Source: Terriglobales bacterium
GTDB taxonomy: Bacteria > Acidobacteriota > Terriglobia > Terriglobales > Acidobacteriaceae
Assembly (NCBI GenBank): GCA_035651655.1
Contig: DASRFG010000002.1
Span: forward strand, 62,001 to 126,000
DNA: 64,000 bases
Direction of reading: 5' to 3'
The notes below the pieces were generated by a model. It made no database searches. It was not told the origin of the DNA and saw only the letters and a list, made by a program, of their open reading frames with translations. This document shows, one piece after another, positions 26,251 through 34,947 of this stretch; position 1 is the stretch's first letter, and each line of letters starts with the position of its first letter. The position numbers were made by a program, and so were the translations under genes.

Positions 26251-26279
26251 AGTCTAGGTCTGGTGAGAGCGAGTGTCAA
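26251..26279 (-). promoter_or_regulatory. Sigma-70 promoter of nuoB
   Basis: On the minus strand a perfect -35 box TTGACA (26274-26279) is followed after exactly 17 nt by TAGACT (26251-26256), four of six matches to TATAAT. The start of transcription would be near 26244, about 38 nt before the nuoB ATG. Confidence 0.6.
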
Positions 26280-26427
26280 TTACGACCAGGCAGCCCGCTC
26301 CCAGCTGCGCCCGACTCACATCCTCCGCAATAACCTGTTGCCGAATCGAGCGTTTGTCCTTTCCTGCTTGCTGAAACGGTTGCCCATCGGCAAGAATGAC
26401 AGCAGAATCTTCGGTTCCACGCGCAAC

Positions 26428-28488
26428 ATGGCTGTGAACATACCCACCTCGGAGTCCGCCGCGCAAACACGCGTGCAGATCGCTCCCCAGCGACAAACCG
26501 GAGCTCATTTCTCTTTCCCATGGGACTCGCTGCCATGGATGGTCGGGATTGCCTTCCTGTTGCGATTAGGGGCGATTGTTCTGCTGCACACGTACCGGTT
26601 CCGCTCGACTGAGGCGCACTTCGAATTCGGCTACGAAATGGGCCGAATCGCGCAGGCGATTGCATCGGGTCACGGTTTCAGCAATCCGTTTCAGGTCCCC
26701 ACGGGTCCCACCGCTTGGGAGCCGCCGCTCTATGCTTATCTGACCGCGGGCATTTTCAAACTATTCGGGATTTATAGTCACGGCTCGGCGTTTGCGCTCT
26801 TGACCATTAACAGTATTTTCTCGGCGCTGACCTGCGTGCCCGTATACCTGATCGCCAAACGCACTTTTGGGGAGAAGGTGGCGCTCTGGTCCGGCTGGTT
26901 GTGGGCGGTGCTGCCGTTCGTGATGTATTGGTCCACGCGATGGGTCTGGGAGACCAGTCTTTCTGCACTGCTGTTGGCATTGATTTTTCTGGCCACCTTG
27001 CGGCTGCAGGACACACGGCGGTGGGGCTGGTGGCCCGCACTTGGCGCGCTTTGGGGTGTGGCAGCACTCAACAATCCGGCGTTGCTCTCTTTCCTGCCGG
27101 TGTCGTTAGCATGGTTATGGGTGCAGAGAAGAAGGGGTGGACTGGCGTCGCTGCTGCCAATGGCCACAACTCTGGCCTGCTTCGCCCTCGTCCTGACGCC
27201 TTGGGCGTTGCGCAACTACCACGTCTTTGGAAAATTTATTCTGGTGCGGGACAACGCAGGCGCGGAACTCCGCATGGGCAACGGTCCCCACGCCGATGGC
27301 ACCTGGATGTGGTATCTGCACCCCACGCTCAATGTTTTAGAGATGTTGAATTTTCAGCGCTTGGGCGAGATCAATTATATCGCCGCCCGACGGAGCGAGG
27401 CGTTCGAGTTTATTGCTGCCCATCCGGGCACGTTTGTGCAGTTGAGCCTCAAGCGCTTCGTGTACTACTGGGCTGGCCTTCCCAGATCGTCGGCAATTCC
27501 GGTCTTGGCGCCGCTGAAGAACTCTCTGTTCCTGGCGTCCTCTGTGCTCGCCTGGTGGGGAGCTTTGCGGGCAATGCGACGCCGCGCGCCAGGCGCCACT
27601 CTATTCGTCTTGCTCCTGGCGGTTTATCCAGTAATCTATTACATAGTTTTCCCGCATCCTCGTTACCGGCATCCGATCGAGCCGGAGATGCTAATTTTGG
27701 GGGTGTATCTGATTACGCAAGCTGAAAGCAGGACGCGCCAAGCCAACTTCCCAGGATTGCAGCAGCGAATGGGCGAGCACGCGCCACCTATAACAACTCT
27801 CTCCATCGTCGTGCCGGTTTACAACGAGAAGGCAACCATCGCGCAGGTGGTGCGCACAGTACTTCAATCCAAACCTGGCTTGGAAAAGGAATTGGTGATT
27901 GTGGATGACTACTCCACCGACGGCACCCGGGAAATCCTCCGCGAACTTGAGCAGGAGGCGCGTGGCCGCATAAAATTGGCGTTTCACGAACAGAATCGTG
28001 GAAAGGGTGCGGCCTTACGCACTGGCTTTGCTGAAGCAACCGGCGACGTGGTGGTCGTACAAGATGCGGATCTGGAGTACGACCCCAGCGACTATCCCAC
28101 CTTGTTGGAACCGATCCTGAGTGGGCGCGCCGATGTGGTATTCGGTAACCGCTTCCACGGGGGCGCGCATCGCGTGCTGTATTTCTGGCATTTTCAGGCC
28201 AATCGCTTTCTGACCTTTGTGTGCAACATGCTAAGCAACCTCAACTTGACCGACATGGAAGTGGGCTACAAGGCCTTTCGGCGCGAGGTGCTGCAGGCCA
28301 TCACCCTACGTGCTGACCGATTCGGCTTTGAGCCCGAGGTCACGATCAAAGTGGCCAAGCTCGGCTGCCGCATTTACGAGGTACCTATTTCATATCACGG
28401 CCGAACTTATGAAGAGGGCAAGAAGATCGGATGGAAAGATGGTGTTGCAGCGCTTTACCACATGTTGAAGTACCGGCTCCTTGATTAA
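26428..28488 (+). CDS. Fusion of a GT39-like membrane glycosyltransferase and a GT2 dolichyl-phosphate-mannose-synthase-like domain
   Basis: A 686-residue protein from ATG 26428 ([13 protein letters not shown]); the frame is open to 26218 but that part is the divergent promoter region of nuoB. Residues about 30-430 are a multi-membrane domain of the ArnT/PMT type, which uses lipid-phosphate sugars. Residues about 450-686 are a GT2 domain of the DPM1 type: [36 protein letters not shown] and [14 protein letters not shown]. The GT2 part could charge a lipid phosphate with sugar and the membrane part could transfer it, so one chain may do both steps. This coupling is inference; the acceptor is unknown. 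Confidence 0.87.
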   Translation: MAVNIPTSESAAQTRVQIAPQRQTGAHFSFPWDSLPWMVGIAFLLRLGAIVLLHTYRFRSTEAHFEFGYEMGRIAQAIASGHGFSNPFQVPTGPTAWEPPLYAYLTAGIFKLFGIYSHGSAFALLTINSIFSALTCVPVYLIAKRTFGEKVALWSGWLWAVLPFVMYWSTRWVWETSLSALLLALIFLATLRLQDTRRWGWWPALGALWGVAALNNPALLSFLPVSLAWLWVQRRRGGLASLLPMATTLACFALVLTPWALRNYHVFGKFILVRDNAGAELRMGNGPHADGTWMWYLHPTLNVLEMLNFQRLGEINYIAARRSEAFEFIAAHPGTFVQLSLKRFVYYWAGLPRSSAIPVLAPLKNSLFLASSVLAWWGALRAMRRRAPGATLFVLLLAVYPVIYYIVFPHPRYRHPIEPEMLILGVYLITQAESRTRQANFPGLQQRMGEHAPPITTLSIVVPVYNEKATIAQVVRTVLQSKPGLEKELVIVDDYSTDGTREILRELEQEARGRIKLAFHEQNRGKGAALRTGFAEATGDVVVVQDADLEYDPSDYPTLLEPILSGRADVVFGNRFHGGAHRVLYFWHFQANRFLTFVCNMLSNLNLTDMEVGYKAFRREVLQAITLRADRFGFEPEVTIKVAKLGCRIYEVPISYHGRTYEEGKKIGWKDGVAALYHMLKYRLLD

Positions 28489-28511
28489 AACGTTCCGCCC
28501 GGAGTGCTCCC

Positions 28512-29045
28512 GTGCCCATTAAAGTCACAGTTTCTCTGATCTGGCTGGTGCTGGCCGTTTCCGGATTTGGACAAGGCCTGCAGCCGACCAACGACACCAG
28601 CCAATCCAAACATGAAGACACCAAGAAACTGATGCAGGCGGTGGGAACTGCGGAGCTACTTCAGGACATGCTCGACCAGTCCATTGAACAGCAGGTCAGT
28701 AGCGTGCGCCGGTTGCGGCCCGACGTGCCTGCACAATTCTGGACGGAGTTCGGGGGCGAGATGAAAAAGGAGATCAATCCCCAGGAACTAATGGACATGA
28801 TCGTGCCCATCTACGACAAGCACTTCAGCCACCAGGAAATCCGGCAGCTCATCGCTTTTTACCAAAGCCCGTTAGGCAAGAAGATCAGCGCTACATTGCC
28901 AGAGATCCAACGGGAATCGCTCGAAGCCGGCCAAGAGTGGGGGCTGCATTTGGGCGACCGGATTACCGACGAGCTGAATCGGCGCTTGGCAGAGAAAGGC
29001 TACAAACTGATGGTCCCGCGATCTGCATTGCCGAGTCGCGATTAG
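28512..29045 (+). CDS. Secreted DUF2059 protein
   Basis: A 177-residue protein with an N-terminal signal peptide (VSLIWLVLAVSGFGQG). The body is helical and matches the DUF2059 pattern, with YDKHFSHQEIRQLIAFYQSPLGKKI as the core. Its function is unknown; family members are secreted or periplasmic. It starts 23 nt after the glycosyltransferase fusion and begins a run of three small exported proteins on the same strand. Confidence 0.85.
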   Translation: MPIKVTVSLIWLVLAVSGFGQGLQPTNDTSQSKHEDTKKLMQAVGTAELLQDMLDQSIEQQVSSVRRLRPDVPAQFWTEFGGEMKKEINPQELMDMIVPIYDKHFSHQEIRQLIAFYQSPLGKKISATLPEIQRESLEAGQEWGLHLGDRITDELNRRLAEKGYKLMVPRSALPSRD

Positions 29046-29251
29046 CCGCCATCCGGCAACTCATCCGCAGGTGCGACCCTCGCTCTTACCAACATAATCA
29101 CCAGCTTTGCGGTTCTTTTCGTGATATCGTTCTGGCGCAATCGGCCAAAGCTAAACGAAATAAGGAGAGGCTAGGTCTATCCTGCGCTGCGCCGGGCGGT
29201 TCAACACTGGTCTTCGCGCAGGCCGGCTCGCGGTCGCTCCGAGGAGGAATT

Positions 29252-29686
29252 ATGTTCAACTCCTGTGGGCCGAATCCCATAGTTGTATTTGTTCGAGCCA
29301 CATGCGTTGCGATCTTGTTCAGTTCTGTCTGCATCGCACAAGCTGAAAAACCTGCGAACTCCTGGCCCAAGTACGACCTGAAATCCGAAACCAAGATCAA
29401 GGGAACAATCGGAGAACTTAAGCCGATTTTGAACCTTGCCAAACCAGCCATGGAAGTAACGCTGAAAAGCGATAGCGGCACCGTCGAGGTTTACCTGTGT
29501 CCCAAAGAATATCTCAAGGACATGGGTATCGAACTGAAATCAGGTGATGAGCTGGAGATCAAAGGATCGAAGGTAAAGCAAGGCGAAACCGATGTCATCC
29601 TGGGACGCGAAGTAATCAAGGGAAACGACACGATCATCCTGCGCGACGATAAGGGTGCCCCCGTTTGGAGCTGGCGAAAGACCTAG
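29252..29686 (+). CDS. Secreted protein of unknown function, possible OB fold
   Basis: A 144-residue protein from ATG 29252, which follows a strong ribosome site GAGGAGG; an open frame reaching back to 28937 is only overlap with the preceding gene. It has a signal peptide (VFVRATCVAILFSSVCIAQA). The mature part is mostly strand: KIKGTIGELKP, MEVTLKSDSGTVEVYL, LKSGDELEIKGSKV, which reads like a small OB-type barrel used in other secreted proteins. I cannot assign a role. Confidence 0.7.
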   Translation: MFNSCGPNPIVVFVRATCVAILFSSVCIAQAEKPANSWPKYDLKSETKIKGTIGELKPILNLAKPAMEVTLKSDSGTVEVYLCPKEYLKDMGIELKSGDELEIKGSKVKQGETDVILGREVIKGNDTIILRDDKGAPVWSWRKT

Positions 29687-29729
29687 CGCATAGCAGTCTC
29701 GCGCGGCATCTAAAGGCTGGGAGCACGCG

Positions 29730-30140
29730 ATGAAAATCTCGCAGCTTGTACTCTTGATGGTGATTACCGCGACCGCTTTGGCCCAGGAAAACCAAGCCGC
29801 GGCACGGCCGCATACAAAAAGCCCACCGAGGTCGCTGGCTTCGTGCGATTGCGAACAAACATGGGACCAGCTGATTCAGGTACAACAGGCTGAACTGACC
29901 GATCTCAACAACGAGATAGGCGGCTTGCGCGCGTTGACGACCATGCTGCGTTCCGATGCCGGTACCGTCCCCGACACAAATGTGAGAGATGCGCTACAAG
30001 TCAATGCCGACATGTGGGAGACGCACATCAGCAATCTGCAAAAGCACGTGGTGCGGCTGCAAGGGCTCATCGAAGAGGAAAAGGCGAAGCAGCAGATACA
30101 ACAACATGGGAAAACGAGCGCACCGCGCGACTATCGCTGA
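29730..30140 (+). CDS. Secreted coiled-coil protein of unknown function
   Basis: A 136-residue protein with a signal peptide (MKISQLVLLMVITATALA). After a short linker with a CDC motif there are two long amphipathic helices (about 45-70 and 85-120) of coiled-coil character (QVQQAELTDLNNEIGGL, ISNLQKHVVRLQGLIEEE). The C terminus is basic and glutamine-rich. Third of three small exported proteins in a row; 43 nt after the previous one. No family recognised. Confidence 0.6.
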   Translation: MKISQLVLLMVITATALAQENQAAARPHTKSPPRSLASCDCEQTWDQLIQVQQAELTDLNNEIGGLRALTTMLRSDAGTVPDTNVRDALQVNADMWETHISNLQKHVVRLQGLIEEEKAKQQIQQHGKTSAPRDYR

Positions 30141-30152
30141 TCCCCGGCGGGC

Positions 30153-31661
30153 TTAGTCCGAGCCGCCGCTTGGGGATTCCTGATGATGCGGCAACGGCGG
30201 CGGCATCTCAGAAACATTCCAAGACCAGCCCGCCAGCAGCGCCGCCCCCTCGTTAATCTCCTCGGGTACGACTTTGTCGAAAGTGTCGGTCTGGCTGTGG
30301 TGGGCTTCCCGATAGTGGGCGGGCTTCTGCAAACAGAAGTATGCCGGCACGCCCTTCTTCATGAACGGAACATGATCGGATGCGCCGAAAACGCGCGTGC
30401 TCAGAGGTTGAAGGTCGAGCACCTCCTGGAGCGGCGCGTAGACTTCGGTCATTAAGGATGCTGTCTCGTATTCATCTTCGAGGGCGATGCTGAACGCTTT
30501 GCCGGTGCCGGTATCGTGAATGAGCAGGCCGTCCATTTTTGGAATTTCGGCGGAATGATTCTTGAGAAAAGTATCGGCACCTATGCCGCCCTGCTCCTCG
30601 CCGGTAAACAGGATGAAGGTTATGGTTCGCTTAGGCGCGAATCCGAGCGCTTTCAGAGTACGGGCGGCCTCCAGCACCGCCATTGCACCGGTACCGTTGT
30701 CGAGTGCGCCTTGCCCCAAGTCCCAGGAATCGAGGTGGCCGCCAATCATGACCCGTTCTTGCGGGAACTGCGTACCTTTGATTTCAGCCACGGTGATTGA
30801 AACTGGTACCGGTCCCGAGCTGAACGTCCCGCCGAGAGTAACCTTGAGCATGACCGGGCTGGTCTGCTGCAAACGATAGATCTGGTCGTAGTCCTCATGA
30901 GTAATAAAGGCGACTGGCAGGTCGGAAGGCTGGTAACGATGGAAGCCACCGCCCATGTTGAACAGGTTATCGGTCTTGCCGCTATCCAGAATCACTGCGA
31001 GGGCGCCTTCTTCCGCCGCCATCTTCAGGAACTGCAAGCGATCGCGCCATGAAAGATGGGGTTTGGGAATTCCATGAGAAGGTGCGATCACGGCATCGTA
31101 TGCATTCTCTGGCGCCTCGGCTTCGGAAGGCAGTTCTCTCGGCTTGCCGTCGAATACTATCGCTCCCTTCAGTTGTCCTTTGTACTTGTCGAACTCCTGC
31201 AATGATTCAACTTGCACAACTTTGACCGGGCCGCTGATCGGGCCATTTGTGGCTACACTCCACCCCGCGGAACGGATCTCTATCTTCCGGGCGACAGGAC
31301 TGGTGATCTCGGCACTGTCGCTGCCACGGGTCCAGGAGTGCGGAATTTGTGCCGTTTCCAAATGCGCGTCAATACCGTAATCGCGGAAACGCTTCAGCGT
31401 CCACTCACTGGCGGCCTGCATCTGGGGTGACCCGGTCAGCCGCGGTCCGATTCGGGTGGTGAGATATTCGAGGTTCTTGATCAACTCGGAATGGGCCTTA
31501 ACTTCAGCAGCAATTTTCTGGTCGGCTTCCTCCATGGCCTTAAGGTATGCGCGCTTCTCTTGTTCGCTGCGAATCGGAGCAGACGCTGGTGTTTGGGAAG
31601 AAGCAGCAATGCTGAAAAAGAGCAGGATCGGTACAAGAAAGTGAACTGAATAAGGTTTCAT
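30153..31661 (-). CDS. M28-family zinc aminopeptidase with PA domain
   Basis: Secreted peptidase of family M28 (glutamate carboxypeptidase II/aminopeptidase type); 502 residues from ATG 31661, which starts a signal peptide (FLVPILLFFSIAASSQ). Thirteen more residues are possible upstream. A protease-associated (PA) insert lies at about 130-265. The two-zinc site is complete: GGHLDSWDLGQGALDNGTG (His, Asp), FTGEEQGGIG (Glu pair), IHDTGTG (Asp) and HHSQTDTFD (His). It probably trims peptides in the periplasm or outside the cell. Convergent with the coiled-coil protein gene 12 nt away. Confidence 0.92.
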   Translation of the reverse strand: MKPYSVHFLVPILLFFSIAASSQTPASAPIRSEQEKRAYLKAMEEADQKIAAEVKAHSELIKNLEYLTTRIGPRLTGSPQMQAASEWTLKRFRDYGIDAHLETAQIPHSWTRGSDSAEITSPVARKIEIRSAGWSVATNGPISGPVKVVQVESLQEFDKYKGQLKGAIVFDGKPRELPSEAEAPENAYDAVIAPSHGIPKPHLSWRDRLQFLKMAAEEGALAVILDSGKTDNLFNMGGGFHRYQPSDLPVAFITHEDYDQIYRLQQTSPVMLKVTLGGTFSSGPVPVSITVAEIKGTQFPQERVMIGGHLDSWDLGQGALDNGTGAMAVLEAARTLKALGFAPKRTITFILFTGEEQGGIGADTFLKNHSAEIPKMDGLLIHDTGTGKAFSIALEDEYETASLMTEVYAPLQEVLDLQPLSTRVFGASDHVPFMKKGVPAYFCLQKPAHYREAHHSQTDTFDKVVPEEINEGAALLAGWSWNVSEMPPPLPHHQESPSGGSD

Positions 31662-31739
31662 GCGCCTCTTGTCTGCGAAAAAGTTCCGAGCAAGCCGCAC
31701 ATTCTAACAGGCCGGGAAGCTGGACTTTGTACGCTTTGC

Positions 31740-32519
31740 TTAATAAATCTGATACGCCGGGCCGGGATTGCGAACGTCCGGCTTATTCGCCATGAGCAAC
31801 AGCGCGCCGATGCGCTTAAAGTCGCGCAGCTCTTCCGCGTTCTTGAACCATTTTCCTGAGTATTCGTCGGGTGTCGGAGTCTCGTCGGGGATCCTTCGTG
31901 CTTCGACATTTTCAAAGGCGTGCGCTTTCAGCAAGCGAACGTACTCTTCCTCGGAACGGGCGTGCACCGGCACTTTCAGCTCATCCACCCAGCGCAGAGA
32001 ATAAGGATTGTCTTTATACAGATTAATAAGGATGAACAGCCGGCCGCGCGGCGCCATCACACGGAACAGTTCGGCCAAGACGCGGTCCTGATTGGGGTAG
32101 TAGTAAAAGGACTCGACTGACAGCACTTTCTCGAAAAAGTTTTCTTCCCACGGAATTTGTTGCGCTGATCCCCAGACGAACATAGTGTTCTCAAAATCTC
32201 TTGAGGATTCTCGGGCGCGGCGGATCATCTCATCGGAAACATCAAGCCCGACCACCTGGCCGAAGCCTTGCGGCCCCTCACCTACCATGCGGGCCAGCAG
32301 TCGAGTTGCCCAACCGGCGCCACAGCCCAGATCCAGCACACGCTCACCAGCCCGCAGGTCCATTAAGCGGATGGTCTTCTCGGTGATGTCGAGATGATGG
32401 CGTTCCATCTCCTCGCCGCGGCCATCTTCGGCCCAGCGGTTGAATTCGTTCTGCAGTCGCTCGTCAGGAGAGAGTGGCTTTTCTGAAGGCATATTTGATC
32501 CCGTCGGCATCGCGCTCAC
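31740..32519 (-). CDS. SAM-dependent methyltransferase, class I
   Basis: A 259-residue protein with a Rossmann methyltransferase core: the SAM-binding GERVLDLGCGAGWATRLLA, then VVGLDVSDEMI, GSAQQIPWEENFFEKVLSVE and FRVMAPRGRLFIL. The domain is of the UbiE/Methyltransf_11 type; the substrate is unknown. Two starts are plausible, 32519 and 32492 (MPSEKPLSPDE). The second leaves more room for the promoter of the divergent zinc-ribbon gene, which begins only 5-25 nt from the first. Confidence 0.85.
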   Translation of the reverse strand: MSAMPTGSNMPSEKPLSPDERLQNEFNRWAEDGRGEEMERHHLDITEKTIRLMDLRAGERVLDLGCGAGWATRLLARMVGEGPQGFGQVVGLDVSDEMIRRARESSRDFENTMFVWGSAQQIPWEENFFEKVLSVESFYYYPNQDRVLAELFRVMAPRGRLFILINLYKDNPYSLRWVDELKVPVHARSEEEYVRLLKAHAFENVEARRIPDETPTPDEYSGKWFKNAEELRDFKRIGALLLMANKPDVRNPGPAYQIY

Positions 32520-32544
32520 TTCTATGCTACATTTGCCGTCCTCT

Positions 32545-32712
32545 ATGGCTCAAATGCCCGAGCCGAGGCGGAAATCAGTCCCGGTGCTGCTCTACTGTCC
32601 CAAGTGCGCCCGCGAGGTCACCGACCCGCTTTCCTGCGGAGACTGCTCAGCGGTAATCTGCCGCCAATGCGGCACTCCGCTGGAATCCCCAGACGAACTG
32701 GGCATGGGATGA
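32545..32712 (+). CDS. Small zinc-ribbon protein
   Basis: A 55-residue protein from ATG 32545 (MAQMPEPRRKS); ATG 32524 would give 62 residues. It carries three paired-cysteine motifs, CPKC, CGDC and CRQC, plus a further Cys-free tail, enough for one or two zinc sites. No enzyme domain is present. It ends 4 nt before the APC permease start, so the two are probably one transcript. Role unknown. Confidence 0.65.
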   Translation: MAQMPEPRRKSVPVLLYCPKCAREVTDPLSCGDCSAVICRQCGTPLESPDELGMG

Positions 32713-32716
32713 AGCG

Positions 32717-34168
32717 ATGAGCCTGCCCTCGGTTAGCCCGCAACTGGACACTCCGGCAGTAACGTCGAAGTCGCAGCCGGGTTTAGTGCGCGGGCTGTCA
32801 CTTCTTGATTCCGTGCTGCTGCTGGTGGGCGGCGTCATCGGTTCGTCCATTTTTCTGACGGCAAAAGACATTGCCGGACCTTTGCCGCATCCAGTTTTGT
32901 TCCTTATGGTTTGGGTGGTTGGCGGCGTGGTTTCTCTTTTCGCATGCTTTGCCTTTGCCGAGTTGGGCGCAATGTTCCCGGACTCCGGTGGTCACTATGT
33001 CTATTTGCGCGAAGCTTACGGCGACCTGCCCGCGTTCCTTTACGGTTGGATGCTCTTCTTTATCAGCAACGGTGGCACCATCGCCGCCCTGGGCGTGGCT
33101 TCAGCCGCGTACCTCGGCGAGGCCATCCCAGCGATTTCAAAAGAACACGTGGTGTGGGCTGCATTCGGCCTTCAACTCACCCGCGCGCATCTAGTAGCCC
33201 TTGCCGGAGTGGCGCTGGTCACCGTGACCAACATGATCGGCTTGCGGCGTGGCGCCATTCTGCAAAACATCGCGACCTGGATGAAATTCGCCGCCATGGT
33301 TGTGTTCGTGCTTTTCGGGCTCACCATTGGCAAAGGCTCGTGGTCGCACTTCAGCGCTGACCCGAATGCGGGCGCCAGAGGCTCTGGCCTGCTGATGGGA
33401 TTGGGCCTGTGGCAAATGCTGCCCGCCTTCGGGGTCGCACTCATTGCCGTTTTCTGGGCGTATGACGGTTGGGTTTACATAACCTGGGTATCGGGCGAGA
33501 TGAAGGACCCGCAAAAAAATCTGCCGCGGGCGATCGTATTCGGCGTACTGATCGTGGGTGCGATTTACGTCGCCATGAACCTGGTTTATTTGTATGCCCT
33601 GCCGATAAAAGAGATCGCGTCTACCGAGACAGTAGCTCGCGCCGCCGCTGCACGTCTGTTTTCGAGCGCGGCGGCAATCTGGCTTTCGATCTTGATTGCA
33701 ATCTCGTGCTTTGGCGCCAACGCCAGCTGCATCCTCACCGGCGCGCGGGTTTACTTCGCGATGGCGCGCGACGGGGTCTTTTTTAAGAGGATGGCGGAGG
33801 TGCACCCCGTCTGGCGAACCCCCGCGTTCAGCCTCGCGGGACAAGGGCTCTGGGGTGCGCTGCTGGTTTTCAGCGGGCGTTACGACCAGCTATACACGTA
33901 TGTAATGTTCATGATGGTGTTGTCGTACCTGGCAGGAGTGGGTGCGATGTTTCTATTGCGCTTTAAACGGCCGCTTGCTCCCCGCCCCTACCGCTGCACC
34001 GGTTATCCCTGGCTGCCGGGGATCTATATGCTGATCGGCGGAGCTTGGGCAGTGAACACGCTGCTGCAGCGGCCTAAAGAATCATTCGGCGGCCTGGCAA
34101 TTTTGCTGGTGGGAGTGCCCTGCTACATCTATTGGAAGAGGGCACACAAAAAAAGTGTAATCGGGTAA
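32717..34168 (+). CDS. APC-family amino acid permease
   Basis: Membrane transporter of the amino acid-polyamine-organocation superfamily; 483 residues with about 12 membrane segments. The first helix has the expected broken-helix substrate motif (VGGVIGSSIFLTAKDIAG), and the sequence AELGAMFPDSGGHYVYLREAYG is typical of the LAT-like branch. The substrate, probably an amino acid, cannot be told. It follows the zinc-ribbon gene directly and is convergent with the CADD-like gene. Confidence 0.9.
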   Translation: MSLPSVSPQLDTPAVTSKSQPGLVRGLSLLDSVLLLVGGVIGSSIFLTAKDIAGPLPHPVLFLMVWVVGGVVSLFACFAFAELGAMFPDSGGHYVYLREAYGDLPAFLYGWMLFFISNGGTIAALGVASAAYLGEAIPAISKEHVVWAAFGLQLTRAHLVALAGVALVTVTNMIGLRRGAILQNIATWMKFAAMVVFVLFGLTIGKGSWSHFSADPNAGARGSGLLMGLGLWQMLPAFGVALIAVFWAYDGWVYITWVSGEMKDPQKNLPRAIVFGVLIVGAIYVAMNLVYLYALPIKEIASTETVARAAAARLFSSAAAIWLSILIAISCFGANASCILTGARVYFAMARDGVFFKRMAEVHPVWRTPAFSLAGQGLWGALLVFSGRYDQLYTYVMFMMVLSYLAGVGAMFLLRFKRPLAPRPYRCTGYPWLPGIYMLIGGAWAVNTLLQRPKESFGGLAILLVGVPCYIYWKRAHKKSVIG

Positions 34169-34224
34169 TTGGCGAGTTCGAACTGAAGATCTCGCTACCG
34201 CTCACATGTCAGCTTTACCGCAGA

Positions 34225-34911
34225 TTACTGAATCGCCGGCGTCTTTCTTCTGGCTTCCATTCCATCCAACGCATTCCACAGCGCTCTGGCGGAATTCTCC
34301 GCAGCGGTGAGGGCTTCTTCAGCACAACTCGGATCGCCCGCCACAACTTGGCCCAGTGCATCCCGCCACACCCGAGAATGATGAACATCGGCAGCTTTGT
34401 GAACTACGAAGTAGCGGCAGGCTTGTTCACTGGCGCTGTATAAGTCGCGAAGAGCGCACTCTTTGAACTCGGCGACCCGTGGTACCTGAGATTCGTAGGC
34501 GTAGAACGCGGACAGGGCTGCCGCTGGTGAAGCAGTGCCTGCGATTGACCGAAAATGTGCGATCAACGCCGCGGTTTCGCCGCTCGGCCGGCTGTTTTTC
34601 ACCGCTGAGCGCTGGTTTCCGAAGGCCCCTGCAAAATCCAGCCACAGTTCGGAATGTGCGGTGCCGTCGATCTCCTCGTCGGCCAGGTTGCGCAGCACTG
34701 CGCGGCGCAATTCCCCATCAGCCAGTCGAGAATGCAATGCGCTCAAATACGTTGGGAATGCAGCGACATGATGATAATAGTCGGCCGAGTAGGCGCGAAG
34801 GTCCTCCGCAGTCAGCTCGCCAGCCGACCAGGCCTGATAAAACGGGTGACTTAGAAGATCATACTTCGCGATGCGGCGCTCCAACTGCTCGAAGAAATTT
34901 TGCACTTGCAT
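34225..34911 (-). CDS. CADD-like di-metal enzyme, candidate para-aminobenzoate synthase
   Basis: A 228-residue helical protein of the TenA/PqqC/heme-oxygenase-like fold, closest to the chlamydial CADD group. Chlamydia CADD makes para-aminobenzoate (for folate) from its own side chains using a di-metal site. The six ligands known there are matched by position: Glu79, His86, Glu140, His171, Asp175 and His178. The sacrificed tyrosine and lysine of CADD also have counterparts, Tyr25 (SHPFYQAW) and Lys150 (ten residues after Glu140). The comparison is from memory of the chlamydial sequence. It lies 36 nt downstream of a folate-dependent GcvT-like gene on the same strand. Confidence 0.82.
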   Translation of the reverse strand: MQVQNFFEQLERRIAKYDLLSHPFYQAWSAGELTAEDLRAYSADYYHHVAAFPTYLSALHSRLADGELRRAVLRNLADEEIDGTAHSELWLDFAGAFGNQRSAVKNSRPSGETAALIAHFRSIAGTASPAAALSAFYAYESQVPRVAEFKECALRDLYSASEQACRYFVVHKAADVHHSRVWRDALGQVVAGDPSCAEEALTAAENSARALWNALDGMEARRKTPAIQ

Positions 34912-34947
34912 TTTTGTCCTCGCTTGATGATTGCCAAGTTTAGCAGT

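Noticed and set aside
28937-29251. Upstream extension of the small secreted protein at 29252
   Set aside because: The extension overlaps the DUF2059 gene in another frame; a strong ribosome site and signal peptide start at 29252.
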